Source: Hetaerina americana (taxonomy: Eukaryota; Arthropoda; Insecta; Odonata; Calopterygidae). Taken from it: DNA of 64,000 bases. Under the pieces are notes generated by a model. The model was not told the DNA's origin. It was given only the letters and a program-made list of their open reading frames with translations, and did no database searches. Both the position numbers and the translations under genes were made by a program. The stretch lies in the NCBI GenBank assembly GCA_022747635.1, contig JAKTNV010000024.1:4687665-4751664 (forward strand), written 5' to 3'. Positions 36,641 to 48,840 of this stretch are shown here, one piece after another (the stretch's first letter is position 1; each line of letters begins with the position of its first letter).

Positions 36641-39600
36641 TGTGTTTATGGTTCTATATATTATGTCATCTATTAGTTTCATCTTTAAGTAATTTTCTCA
36701 GCTTCAATGATTTATTTTGTAACATCCTGTAGGGAAAGTAGTTGATCTGTTAAGCTCATCTACAATTGTGTGTGTGTTTATCCGCGTTTTAAGTTGGAAT
36801 CGTCATGAACAATCCTTCCAACGAAGTTTCCATGCGGGCAAAAATCTGTTGAGCGTTTCAAAATCATGAGTAATGAAGTTAATATTTTAGCGTACTCCCC
36901 AAATTGCCAGCTTCGTTAGTTCAACTCGAACCGGATTTATTCCAAACAAATAATCTTTGACGATGTTCTATGTCAGGAGTATAATAAAAGTATCATGTTG
37001 CTATGGTTATTATTATATTTCTATTAAGTATTATAATTTTTGTAATTCGAGGCGTTGGACATATGTACAGCTCATTTTGAGCATATTCTGCTTGGGTTTA
37101 CCCCTAATAATCGGATTTGAAATGCTCACTCAGTTTCTTACTATTTATAGTATTTATTTAAATTTTCGTTGGCCGTGCATGAGCTCTTTCCCATTCTTCA
37201 ATTGCTTAGCCATATCGTTACGGATGGGCAAACAAAAATGATTCTGTGCGCGTCGAAGCGGACGGGAGGTGTTGGCTTTATGGCTGCAGTAAGTTAACTC
37301 TCGAGTGTGCTAAATCTGGCCCCCCGCATCGAATCCATTCTCGTTCGCTCTCCCGAAACCCCCCTCCCACCCTCTCCGGCGTCCCTCATATCGATCTGGG
37401 TTCGAGCCCAGTACCTCTCCAGAGTGCTGTTAATTGTGGTGGTATCTTCGGTAGGGGGGAGGGATCTGCGGTGAGGAGTTTTTCCCGGGCTCGCATTAAC
37501 CACTTCGGACCGCAGTCTCCGTCATCATTGTGGGAAATCCCTACCATCCCAGGGCCTCAGGAGAAGACTGGCGGGCTTTTCTCGTCCTCTCCCCAATTTA
37601 TTCATCCACGTCCGACTCTTTTTGTTCACGGAAGGTGCCTCTCTCCCCCCCCCCCCCCTCACTCCTCCTCTGCCGACTTCGCCCCCGTTGGGTGTCACCC
37701 GCCCGAGACGGGCGGACAGGAGCCAGTCGGCCTGAAACGCGGGCCCGATTGTGATGATGGCGACGATTCATTTTGCTCCAGTTCACCCCCTCCCCCGTCC
37801 CCATCCACACCCTCTTCCTTTTATTTATTAATAGCACTTCGTTCCTGACCCCCTTCTCTTCTCCAGCGGTGCGATAATTGCGCCGAGGTGCTCTCTGGTC
37901 GAAAGGTCGAAATAGGGAGTACTCGGCGGCGTATTTCCCCTCGCCGAGGGCTTCATTGTGCTGTAAACGGATGTGCACTTTCGGTTTGAATATTTCGCGC
38001 GGCACTATGGTGGGTCGTTAGATGTTTTTTGTTCGATACTTATGATTGTTGCTGCTCGTGTCCAAAAGTGTTGCTATGTTAATAAGTTGTGGTCGTTGGT
38101 TTTATCATTCGCCGGTTTCTGTCTATGGATATCGTAGGTTAATGGAATGGGATAAGTGCGGTGGCTTTCGGTCGTAATTTATTTGCTGCACACAAAGGTC
38201 ATCTTAACCCTGACACGCGACACTGATAGCAGATGGTCATTGGTGGTGTGCGATCGGGGCCGGGCGGCGCCTTACGGAGCCCGTCGCGTCCATCTCCCAT
38301 AAATGTTCAAAGGCAGTCCCATTTTCTCAGATTATTTAAATCGCCAACATTTTATAGCCTGGCATTTATTACTCATTTGAATGTTGCACAGTATCTTTTA
38401 ACCCACTCTTATTATTTTTTTGTAACTTTTTATTCAAACAGGATTAAAAACGTGAATAAAATCCGAAACGCATTTTCATTTTCCTTAAAAAGATTGCGTC
38501 GGTAGGTGAATGGAAAGAATAAGCATTGAATGAGCTAAACTTTCCGCATTTCAACGAGTAACTTATTTCACACGTCATCAGTTGTGGTGGTCGTGCGTGG
38601 AGTGCCGTGCTCGCAGCGTGGATAGCCCTCGCAGCAGGTGACGAGGGCGGATGCACTCGTTCCTGTTGAGCACATGAAGCTCCCGGAGCGTGCATGGTGC
38701 CAAAGTCAACGATTGAGAGGGAATGCGGTACCAAGTGCGACACCAAGTCGTGAAATTTCACCGCAAGAGAGTTGGCCGTGCGGCATGGAATACTCACCTC
38801 TATTTTACCGTGTACCCATACGGGGTGCGGTCCCTATACGAAGCGCCGACTCGAAGTAGAAATCGGGCAAAGTTTGTGGATTTGAGGTGATGTGGGTTTT
38901 ATCAGGTGAATGTCAGGGCTAATGCCGCCCTAAACATCTCCTTGGAGGGATCCAGGCTCCTCTCATGGTTATCTGGAATTTTTTGGAGGCAGGAGTCTGA
39001 AAAATAAGAATACTTCTCTCTATGGTTTCGTACGATTAATTAACGAGGTTTCTCAACAACTGAAACCCAGACGTAAACCCTCCATTTCGTGCTGCAATGA
39101 GTTAAATATGTTGTCGTTTTCTCGCCTTCTTAGTCATCAGGGGAGGTAACGGGCAGCTAAGGTCAATCGCGTGTTTTTAATCTCCCTGCATGAAGTGTCT
39201 CCTTCCATGGGTATCATTTTGTTAGATTAAACGACGATATCATGTTGCGGGGTGTTCTGCTAATTTCATTTGTCCTTAGCATTGCGTGGACGTTTAATTT
39301 TGCTCAGAACTGACGTTTACGTATTACCTTGCCGGCCTCCAAGAGGAAGTTCTTAGCAGGAGTGTTATGTCACCAACCAATACTGTAAAAAAAACCATGA
39401 TTTTTATCTTTAAGCAAAATGATTTACGGTTTTTAGATTTGTTTTCAATTATTTCTCCTGTTGTTGCTCTGCGTAAGGATAAAGATTCCTTAAATCCGTG
39501 ACTGTTCGGCGGTCATATTCCCTCGAATTTTCTTGGTCTTCCATACTTCAATAAGGTACTTATGTTGTTGCGGGGGTTAAGCTCAGATAATTAGTGTATA

Positions 39601-40600
39601 TGTAATAGTTTATGTAGTGCATGTTATCTTCCTACTTCTGGTGGCTTCCAGCTTTGGATTTCCTGCAATAATAATGTAACTTTCTGTTCGCTCATAACAA
39701 TTGTCTCACGAAATGTCTTCATAGTTCTCTCTTTCGATCGATTCAGATATTTGATCTTTCTGTGGAAGATGTTCGACGCGTATTGAAGGAGTCTAGCCGA
39801 AGTGGAGTAAAGCACCCACCTCTTCGAGAGACCCTTAAATATGATTAATGAAAGTGCAAACTCCTTTAAATAGGTACCTTGCTGCTCGCTTCAAAGATCT
39901 CTTTTCGCCTCCCTACAATGGTTCCGAATGTGTTTGACCACTGGGGTCGGGGGAGAGCATGGTGCTTCTACACTCTCTGGAACGTACTCTTTACGCAGTT
40001 CCGCTTCATAGTAAGCTTTTCTGTGATCCTGATAAAGTTTAATCCAGTTTTAAAAGGTAATTTAAACTTGTTTACTTTTAAGTGGATAATTCTTAGTCGT
40101 ATTGGTTTTTTTAAGTACACAAACACGTCAAATCTTACGGTTTTCCTTAACTTCAGTCCTAGTTTAGTGAGAGATCATCTGGGGCCGGCAGCTGGTACTT
40201 CTGAAGGGTAGGCTTCGTCTTTCATCGCTTAAAGGAGAGGGAACAAACTCTTCCTTCTATGCTGTCGGCAGAGGAAAAAAGGCAATTATCTTTGAGGAAA
40301 GAATAAGGTTCCACTGTAGAGGAGAGCGACTCAATCACTTAATTCGTTTTTAATTTTTTTCGACCAGTGCTCAAACTTGAGCTGATAAAAAATTCTTAAT
40401 TGGACGCTATCTTTTTCAAACTTATCGATGAACGTAGAAATTGATTTCAGTGGCGGCTTCCGTTAAGTACTGTGGAAGATATGCTCCCTTCAAATCAGTC
40501 GTCCTTGTCTTGGGAAAATCCTCCCATCTTACCCCGGGGGTAGTTGAAGCCGTCGCGTGGTATTTGTATTTGTGCGCGCAAAAGTTTCCGATAAACCATT
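36641..40600. other. Non-coding stretch, no gene recognised
   Basis: Mixed sequence. A perfect palindromic B-box-like CTGGGTTCGAGCCCAG at about 37,396-37,411 has no tRNA-like head. A C-run lies near 37,648. A pyrimidine-rich part covers about 37,590-37,850. Frames here match nothing I know. Confidence 0.5.
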
Positions 40601-41888
40601 ATATATTTTTTCCTGCTTCACGGTATTCATCCCTCCCTTGCCCTCACCCATCCCCACCCCCTTATTGTCAACCACGCCCCTCCGAGTCCATCACTCCAAC
40701 ATCGTTCAAGTACCCAAGCGACTGGCTAGACGAGCCTGTTGGGTACTGTACGAATGAGTGCGTACCGCTGATCATGCCATCTCCCTCCACCTTCGGAACG
40801 TCCAGTGTTGGGTGGTTCCCATCCTCCGCCTCCTCGCCCCAACCCCCAGTCCATTCTTACTCCTCTTTTCAACCTCAGCACCGCTCCTACCACCCCCCCC
40901 CTAACCTCCTATGCGCCACCCATTCCTAAGACCCCCAGCCGCGTGTGTGCACCCATTTGCGAGAGTCCCCTCCCACCCCGTGCCGCCTCTTGTCACCCGC
41001 CGACTCCTTTCAGTTACCCCTGCTCGTCCACCCTCACTTCCACCGCCCCATCGCCACCCCTTGACCCTCTCCAACCCCTTCCCGCACTTCCATTTCTTTC
41101 GCTTTTTATATATTTCTCTCCCACTCTCGAAGAGTACACTCTCCCCTACTGCCTCCTCCTCCCGCCCTAACCTCCCCATGCGGCAGGGAAGAAAAAAAAT
41201 GTTACCTACGGAGCAACCCCCTCCCATTCTAGCAGCTAACAGTTACTCATCACCCCCCTCCATCTTACCTTATAACCCCGAGTTGCTGCACCCCCATCCC
41301 AGTTCTCCCGCCCGCTACCCCACACTCTCCTCTCCATTTCCCTCTATCACTCCCGTTTCCCTTTCTCCGATCTCCCACCCGCCAACCCACCCCACCCTTC
41401 TCCTCCCCCTCAGAGAACCTACCTGTAATACCTTTTCCTCCCGCCCCCATCCCGGCCCATTCCCCCATGCCTTCCTTCCTCACTCACCTTGCAACAGCCC
41501 TTTCCCTCCCCTTTCCGCGGCCTCCGCGTCTGCGCCCCGCGGATCCCTTCGGGCCCCCTCGGCTGCTCTCGGCTATTTCCGCTGCGATCTCGCTATCTTC
41601 CTCCGCCTCTCTCTCTCTCTCTACGTCCTTTCATCGTCTCTCTTCCCCTTTAGCGTCCCGACTCCGTCCGCCCCTCTCCAATATTCCCCTTCCTCGGGCG
41701 CACCTCTCTCACTCCTCCCCCCTTCCGCTGTGGCCCTCTAGCCCCCTCGCTTCCCACCCCTCCCAAACTTCCAGCCTTATTCCACTCCCATTTTATCCCC
41801 CCTTCCGTCCTATGCTCGCCCCCACTCTCTCTCTCTGCCTCCCCTTTCCCACCGGCCTTCCCGGCCTCCCTCTCGCTCGACATTCTCG
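40601..41888. repeat. Long pyrimidine-rich tract upstream of the coding region
   Basis: For about 1.3 kb the plus strand is mostly C and T, including a (CT)n run at 41,607-41,622. Frames of up to 276 codons appear in more than one phase with Pro/Ser/Leu-rich content, the signature of composition. The tract ends at a motif resembling an initiator and is followed by CpG-rich DNA. Confidence 0.6.
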
Positions 41889-41910
41889 TCGTCAGTCAGT
41901 CCCGAGTCGA
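41889..41910 (+). promoter_or_regulatory. Possible initiator-like motif before the main coding exon
   Basis: GTCGTCAGTCAGTCCCGAGTC carries a doubled TCAGT core, matching the arthropod initiator TCAGTY, at the exit of a long pyrimidine tract and about 2.7 kb before the large coding exon on the same strand. A near-identical string occurs at 15,305. If real, the transcript would carry a long leader through 42-44 kb. No TATA box is seen, and start-site evidence is needed to accept it. Confidence 0.25.
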
Positions 41911-42917
41911 GGGCGGCGGAAGGTTAGTTTTGGGGTGGCCTCTTCGGCTCCGTTCTCTTCTTCCTACACTTCCGTTCGTTCTCCTCTCTTCTTCATCTCT
42001 TTCTCTCTCTGTACTGTGAGTCTCCTCTCGCCCTCTGTACGTCTTGTGTCCCGCGCGAGGGGGAAAAAAGGGAAGCACTCTCAAGGAAACCCTCATCGCC
42101 GCCGTCGTCATTACGTCAGAAACATATCTCTCACTCTCCCTTGCTCGCTGTACTCGCGTCAACGCAATACACCTCTGCCGCCGCTCTCAGCTTATTTTGG
42201 CATCACCTCCTCGTTCGGAGTAACGTAAGGAGAGGTGGGGAGTGTTGTGGTATTGTCGGAGAGACAAGAAGTGTGGATACAACCATCTTCGGGAGAACCA
42301 GGAGGAGTCTTCGAACCTCTCTTAACTCTCTTCACTCAAAAGTCTCCCAACGCCCCCGCACTTCGTCGGGTGATCCGTGTGAAGTTCACGTGCCGGGAGC
42401 GGGAGCCCGGAGAGGGAAAAGAGGTCGTGCGAAGGCGACGGGCGCGCGAAGGAGTAAAAGTAGTAAAGGGTGCAAGGGAAGGAGAGGACCAACCGCACCG
42501 CAACCCACTCCCTTACCCCCCTCGACATCGGAACCCACCCTCACAAACCCACCCAGGGGCCTGCCGGACCGGCTGGAGGACCATCACCACCTGACTCGTC
42601 GACACGTCCACTAGCCGCCACGGCCGCCACCGAGCCGACGGGAAGCCCCCGCGGACTTCCTCCCACGCAGTCTGCTAAAGTCGTCATCGGCGACCGCTGC
42701 TCCCACCCTCGCCGTGCCGGCACGTGAACTTTTGAACCCCAGAGGCGCCCAGTGAAGGGGAACCATCAGCGACCTGACCTCATCAGAAACCGATCCGACG
42801 AGCGCATCAGTTGACGCGTGTGTGTGACTGTGTTGTTGTCGTTCACGTCTGCATTCTTTTCTCTCTTTCTGAATATATATATTTTTTTATTTTCCAAATT
42901 CGTTTTTTGCCATTCTT

Positions 42918-42963
42918 CATATATATTAAATATATATATATATATATATATGTATATGTATAT
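42918..42963. repeat. (TA)n microsatellite
   Basis: Alternating T and A, purest at 42,931-42,951, with TGTATATG interruptions at the right end. Confidence 0.85.
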
Positions 42964-43566
42964 TTCTTTTGAGTTGTGCTCACACTCTCTCGTCCACCTC
43001 TCTCTCTATCTCTCGCTCTCTGTCATACATCTCTTCCTGTTTCTCTATCTCTCTCTCTGTCACTCTCCACTTGCAGTGAACAACTCACTCTCTAAACACC
43101 ACGACACTCGTTCATTTTTCCTCTTGGTTTTAATTTCCCGTCTTAATCATTTCTTGCGCGCTTGATTAGTCTCCTTCTTTTCGTCTTCCTCTTCCGAGGT
43201 CCACCGGGCCATCTCGCCGGTACCTTCCGCGGACGACGAGGGTTCCCGTACAAGGCACAAAAGAGGGAAAGGAAAGAGAGAGAGAGAGAAAGAAAGTAAG
43301 AAAGAGAAGAGGTGTGTGTAGGGAGGTATATAGGGAGAGGAGGAGGGAAGGCGTACTCGGTCTCTGAGGAACCTGTTGTGTAGTGGTGTGGGTGTGCGTG
43401 CTTGAGATCTTTTCGACGTTGACTTGTGTGATATTGTTTTTTGCAACCCTCCTAAGCCCTTCAGGAACACGAAGGTGTTAGCGTTTCCTTTGTGTGTGAA
43501 CAGCCGAGGGGGAGAAAGAAGGGGAGGGGGCAGAAAGAGGTGTGCCAGTGTTGGTTGTCGTTTACA

Positions 43567-43640
43567 CATATATATTTATATATAAATTGATATATATATA
43601 TATATAAGAAAAGTATATAAATATATATATCTGTTTTATC
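43567..43640. repeat. Imperfect (TA)n microsatellite
   Basis: Blocks of TATATA separated by short A-rich interruptions (TATAAATTGATA, AAGAAAAG). Confidence 0.8.
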
Positions 43641-43785
43641 TAACGCATATTTAAGAGTATTTACCTAAATATATTGAATAGAGTCGATGTGCTAGTTTTC
43701 GTTTTTGTTACGCGAAGTTTTGTGCTGCTGCTTTCGTGTTTGTGGCATCCTTCCCCAAGTTTAATCGCGGAAGAGTAAAAGAAAT

Positions 43786-43846
43786 ATAATTATATACATG
43801 TATATATATAGAGAGAGAAAGAGAACAATTTATATATATGTATAGG
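43786..43846. repeat. (TA)n with central (GA)n
   Basis: TATATA blocks flank GAGAGAGAAAGAGA at about 43,811-43,824. Confidence 0.8.
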
Positions 43847-44601
43847 TCCCCAACTCTCGCGACTGTTATTTTTCATAGAAAAATATAAGGTCTTTGGTCA
43901 AAGTATTGTAATACTCAGATGCAATTCCATATTCAGTCCATGTCCCTATGCGTCTGTGATCAAGAGTTTCTGTAAGGTACTTCCCCGTCTTTTTTTCAAT
44001 GTGAGCAATTTTTTCGGCTGTATGTTTGGAACGAAAACGTGTTCTAAAACTCTGCATAAAGATTGTTCACAGAGAATAGATTTATAATTGTGTGCACGCA
44101 TGTGTTCATTTTGATTATCTGTGGCTTTGGCGTACATGATTCTTATTTGTTATAGTAGTAATTTTTTATTTGGCTCTGCAATATTCTTTTGCATCGCGAT
44201 ATTAACCGATACTTTTTCTTTTGAAACACAAAGTTGATTTTATACCCATGTGTTATGCCATTCCCGTTATTTTTTTACTGTCGACACACACGCACACACG
44301 TATGTTGATGCTGTCTCATTAGAATTTCACCTTTGTAAGTATTCGTGGCAAAAGGGGAAAAGTCCCAAATTGTGAGAGTGCTTGAAGGAAAGAGGGAGAG
44401 TTAAGTCGAGAGGTTTCTTTACGCGCATTTCGATATATTTTGCCGTGAAACGCGGCCATCGTCGCGTTTGCCCACGCTTTAAAGAAAGAGAAAAGAAAGG
44501 AGAGAAAGGAATTGACTACCGCCGCTGCCGCAGCGTGGGCGATTAAGGCCGTTGTCTTCAAGACGCGCGCTGTTCTCTCTCCCACCGGACTGTGCTGGTA
44601 A

Positions 44602-45768
44602 CCTCTTCCGTCCGCTGCCATCTCCCGGTCTCCTCCTCCTCCTCCCGGCGACGCACCACAAAGGCCGACGGGCCGCGCCGTCCGCCCCACCGGGAGAGAG
44701 AGAGGGCAGTCCTCCGCCTCCTCGTCTGCAGAGGTCGACGGCGACCCCCTCGAAGCGCCGAAAGCCGCCGACCCTCGAGGTCCCATCGCCTCCCCCACCC
44801 CCCAGCGGTACGACCGTACACCCTCTCCTCTCGAAACGATCCCACCCACGGCCTTCGACACGTACTACTACCACCCCGTGGCCCTCCTTCCCTCCTCCTC
44901 CTCCACTTCCTCCACCTCCACCTCTACCTCCTCCTCGCACATCGCCGCAGCCGTCGCAGCCGCCGCCGCCGCAGCAGCCGCCGCCGCCAACATCATACCG
45001 CCCCCGCAAGGCCCCGTCCCGACGCACTACCACGACCTGCAACAACTCCACCACCGGCCGCACCACGCGCTCGCCAACCCCGCCACAATTGCCGCGAGCG
45101 GATACTACCACCATCACCAGCAGCCCCCGGCGCACCGTTGCTTTTACTACGCCCCGGCCCCGCACCACCCCACGTCCCCCCTAGCACCCCTTTCCTCATC
45201 CTCCGCCGGGTCCTCCTCGCCGCCTTCCTCCGCCGCCTCCGCTTCGCCTCCCCAGCAGCCGCTTGCTCACCAGGCGCAGATCGCACCGCCCCCTCCGCCC
45301 CCGCCTCCTCCCCCGCCGCCCCCGCCACCGCCTCCACCGCCCCCGTCCCAGCAGCCGACAGCGGCCGGCTCCGGCGGCGGCTGCTACTGCCGCCAACAGT
45401 GTTGTTGCCTGACCCCCGCGGTGCTCCCCCACCACCCGTTGCCCCCGCCGCCTCCCCCCCACCCCCACGTCCTGGCCACCCAGCACCACCACCACCACCC
45501 TCACCACCACCAACACCACCAACACCACCACCACCACCACCGGGGTCCCCCGACGCAGGCGAGCGCCGCGGCCGCCGCAGCCGCCTCACTCCTGTGTGCC
45601 CTGGCCCTCCCGGCGGCCCCCTTGCCGCATCCGCCCGTCCTGACCCCTATAGCCCCCCTTATTCACCCCGGCCCTCCCCCGCCCGCACTGGCGGTGTCGC
45701 AGCTCCCGGTCGCCGTCAACCTGCCCCCGGCCGCCAAGCGTACGCAGAGGGACGCCCTCGACATTATG
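44602..45768 (+). CDS. Large coding exon, homopolymer-rich N-terminal segment of an unknown protein
   Basis: This is the best-supported coding sequence in the window. One frame is open for 389 codons from the stop at 44,599 to a splice donor ATG|GTAAGG at 45,768/45,769, leaving in phase 0; unspliced it would stop at 45,865. No ATG lies in this frame before the last codon, so translation must begin in an upstream exon (or at a non-AUG codon). A pyrimidine run ending CTGCAGAG at 44,726-44,733 is the likeliest acceptor, giving VDGDPLEAP as first residues; 44,663 is an alternative. Numbering from 44,602: Ser/Thr-rich at 98-112, Ala-rich at 115-129, a run of 20 Pro at 229-248 (45,286-45,345), a Cys cluster CYCRQQCCC, His-rich at 294-314, and a basic end AAKRTQRDALDIM. 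Such tracts are typical of long N-terminal regions of insect transcription factors, RNA-binding proteins and kinases. The conserved domain must lie in later exons outside this window, so the gene cannot be named. Confidence 0.72.
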
Positions 45769-48700
45769 GTAAGGATCGACGGATTGCTTGGATTCATTTT
45801 TCACAACTCTCTCACTCTCCTTCTGTTTTCTGTCTTGAGTGAACACGCCTCCTTTTGGGATACCTAAGGGTATTTGTGTATAGCCAAATTTACGGCGCTA
45901 TCGGTATTCAAAGCCGGAGTTTCCCAATGCTAGTTGTAAGCGCGAATTTTGAACTTCACCCTTTCGCCCTAACTGACAACGTCATTGTATTTTACTGTCC
46001 GGCCGGAATCGAGAATGTCTTTTATGGAATCAGGATGTCTCTGGTGTAAATTCCGGCTTATTCTACGAAGTTTCTGTTCTCATTTTCTTAAAAATTCAAT
46101 GTCTTCGCGGTTGTTCCAACTATGTGGAAAAATTTACTTCTACTTATTTCCGTTCTGTATGGTGAGAGATAGCGGTATATTTTGTGGTGTGTTGTGTTTG
46201 TAGAGATACATCACAAACGAAGGGCAATGCGTAGCGTATCGTAGAAGAACTTAAATGCATTTTGCCTATAAGTCATTTTAGAAAACAACACGGGGAAAGA
46301 AAAAGGGAGAAAATTGCTGAATATTTTCCGAATGTAGTATTTCTTTGAAAAGTTAATGAAATATGAAAAGCCGAAGAATCCGGACAAGCTTTTCGCCATT
46401 CAAATATTACTTTCTAAAAGACGCGGTTAAAGGAATGCTGAATAGAAATTGCATCTTGCAGTATTAACAGGATCGGGATGAAGAAAAATGAATAAATAAA
46501 GTATAAAGGTATATGTTGAGACGTGATTAATAAGCCCTTTTAAGCCCTAATAAGCCTTTATGGGAAATGTAATGTCTGAAAGAGTTTGAGTCCGATTGGA
46601 CGACTCGAATTTGTTGATCGTGACAGTGGTTACGTTTCTGATATAATGCCGGACCGTATTTTTCAGTCGCGTGTGTTATGGAAGAAAAATGCGAAAGGGA
46701 TTCAATTTCCTGAAATAACTTATATGGCCGTACTTTGAGTTTTCCTGGCCGTGTACGGGTGTGACTTGTGTGTATGTATTTCATTGTTATTTTTTTGGTA
46801 ATGGTGTTCAATTTGGACGGGGAGAGACCTTCCTTGAATTGGTGGAATCACTTATTCAGTGTGCCATATTTTCGAGCCATTCCACTTCCTTTACTACTTA
46901 TGCCGGGCGCCAGCGCGCGCGAGCGAAAGCTCCTACTCTCCTCTCTTTAAGGTTGTCAGAACGGTTTTCCGACCACTTTCGTCCGTGTCAGGCTCTTTCT
47001 GCGAGTAAATTTTGGTCTTTGTCGCCGAAGTGAGAATTCTTTTCCACGTTGCCTGAGGAGCCCTACGCGGGGCGAGACGAAAATAATGTTCACCCGTTCG
47101 TATGAGCTCTCCCTCTCTCTCTGTCTGTCGCACTTCATCGTGAAATGCGTGGTTGCCGTGGAAGGACTTCTCGTTCGCATGAATTATCTTTTTTTCAACC
47201 CCACCCTTGTCGTTTACGTGTTCCAGTTTCAAGCGTGTTTATCAGGAGGAGAAGGGGAGGGTCGGTCTTCCTGTTTCCTTTCTCAGCTTGATTCGCGGGG
47301 TGTTCGTCGGTCGGAAGAAGGTGGCGAGGTCAAGGAAATGCCCGCCGGTGAAGGAGGGGCGGGAAGGAGTGGTGGTGATCGTTGTCTCTGGGAGGAAGCT
47401 CAGTGCCGCTTTGTGCTCGTGTAGTTTTTTCGTGCGAGTGCGGTCGTGTTATCTTGTGTTTTTGCGACACGCGGGCCGAGGGGAAATGAAGGAAGCCCGG
47501 CAAATATTTTTTTTCCTTTCAGAACGGGCCGTGACTCATCTCTCTCTCCTTTCCCTCGCGAAGGCATCCGCCTCTCTTCTCTCTGCTGGCACGGCTCCAA
47601 AGTTCGCGCTTCCCGCGAACCTGCCCGCCAGTCGGTCGTTCGTTCGTTCGTTCCATCGTCCTCGTCGCCGTCGCTGCTAAGTGATTGAGGGTTATTGCGC
47701 GAGGGAATGCGGGCCCCCTCTTCCCGCGTCTCTCCGGTCTCGGAGGCCGGCCGGCGGGCATCGCTCCCCCTCTTCCTTTCCCACGGGAAGGCGTCGCGTC
47801 GCCTTCTCACCGCCCGCCACTCGACCGGAGTGCGACTCGAGGGGGTGGGCGATGGGGTTAGGCGGTCGCTGCGGGCACCGTCGCCGGTGGAATTGCTCCG
47901 GTCCCAGGGTGTTCGTCCGACATACCCTCTCCTCGCGGTCGTCGCGTCGATGGTGTGCGGCGATTGGATACCAAGGGGAGAGGAGCTAAGAGTGGCCGCG
48001 AATGGTCCGGTTTGGCTGTTCAAAATTCGTTTGCCGTAATTAAGCTCGATCATACCTCACTTACGTGTATGCTTGAAACTCTTCGATTTTATGTGAATTG
48101 TAGCTTGTTGTGTGGATATATGTACTTCTTCTGGCGCCCTTTTTGCCACAAAACTGTCAACTTCGCGTGGATGATAACAGGAATGTGCGTGATCTTGTGA
48201 GTTGCGTGTTTTTAGCCTTCTTCTCGCGAGTTATTTCAATTTTGTAACTTGTATTTTTAAAGAATTATATTTTGGTTTTTTCTTCCATTCCTTCGGATCA
48301 GATGTGCAATGTCGACGTCTCGTGCCTGGCTGAGTTCCCATGCATGTGTCAAGATTGAAATCAGGGTATTTATTGTGTTATCTTGGATTATTCGAATTAG
48401 CATATTTCACGGAACAGCTAAGCTTTGATTCCTTCGGTGATAGAGATTTAAAGTCGGGAATTTTTTTTAACTTCAACTTCTCTTTGACATTATGATACCT
48501 CTTTATCAGGATTAATTACGAATGACCTATTGCGAATATAAACGGAGGTGCTACTAATAGTCGTTTGAGGACTGGGATATCTGAGAGCCGCATTGATGTC
48601 GCGTCGTATATTTCGCGTTTTATTTGCATATTGTACATATGACCACCATTTTTAAGTGTTAGATTTATTGGGAAAATATGGGCTAGGAAATACGTCAACC

Positions 48701-48840
48701 ATGAGTGCCCTGGAGTTAGGGAAAATTTGTGCGAACAATGCCCCCGTGTTATTACAAAGGTTTTTATGTATGCGCGTAACTCCAACAAAAAATGACATTT
48801 ACCGATGCATTCGTTGCTCGGATTAACTTCTTGTGAATAT
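45769..48840 (+). other. Probable intron after the large exon
   Basis: Starts with the donor GTAAGG. Contents are A+T-rich to about 46,880, then a CpG-containing region at about 46,900-48,000 with frames on both strands, the longest an ATG frame of 217 codons on the minus strand at 47,400-48,053. They lack recognisable motifs and sit in biased DNA. (CGTT)4 occurs at 47,637-47,652. No further exon of the 45-kb gene is identified. Confidence 0.45.

Larger units (their letters stand above)
41911..44601 (+). other. CpG- and microsatellite-rich region, possible 5' leader or intron
   Basis: CpG-rich sequence at about 42,000-42,780 is followed by A+T-rich DNA with several microsatellites: (TA)n near 42,931-42,951, (GA)n near 43,275-43,290, TA-rich at 43,567-43,640 and 43,786-43,846. 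No ATG-initiated frame that would plausibly splice into the exon at 44.6-44.7 kb is convincing; the longest frames start at GTG or TTG. The position suits a 5' untranslated region or first intron of the downstream gene (inference). Confidence 0.35.

Noticed and set aside
37396..37411. Perfect B-box-like palindrome CTGGGTTCGAGCCCAG
   Set aside because: No tRNA-like head or SINE body around it; a 16-base palindrome alone is not enough to call an RNA gene.
40911..42228. Overlapping plus-strand frames of 276 and 253 codons
   Set aside because: They lie in C+T-rich DNA, are Pro/Ser/Leu-rich in more than one phase, and lack motifs, so length is explained by the scarcity of A-containing stop codons.
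44226..44302. Short ATG frame ending at a GTATGT donor-like site as the missing first exon
   Set aside because: Only 15 codons with no promoter or transcript support; many such chance combinations exist.
44479..45842. Frames of 416 codons (plus, other phase) and 198-229 codons (minus) over the large exon
   Set aside because: They are Arg/Pro- or Gly/Arg-rich shadows of the GC-rich frame that carries the ordered Ala, Pro and His tracts and ends at the donor.
47400..48053. 217-codon ATG frame on the minus strand
   Set aside because: CpG-rich DNA with competing frames on the plus strand, no recognisable domain and no splice or promoter support.
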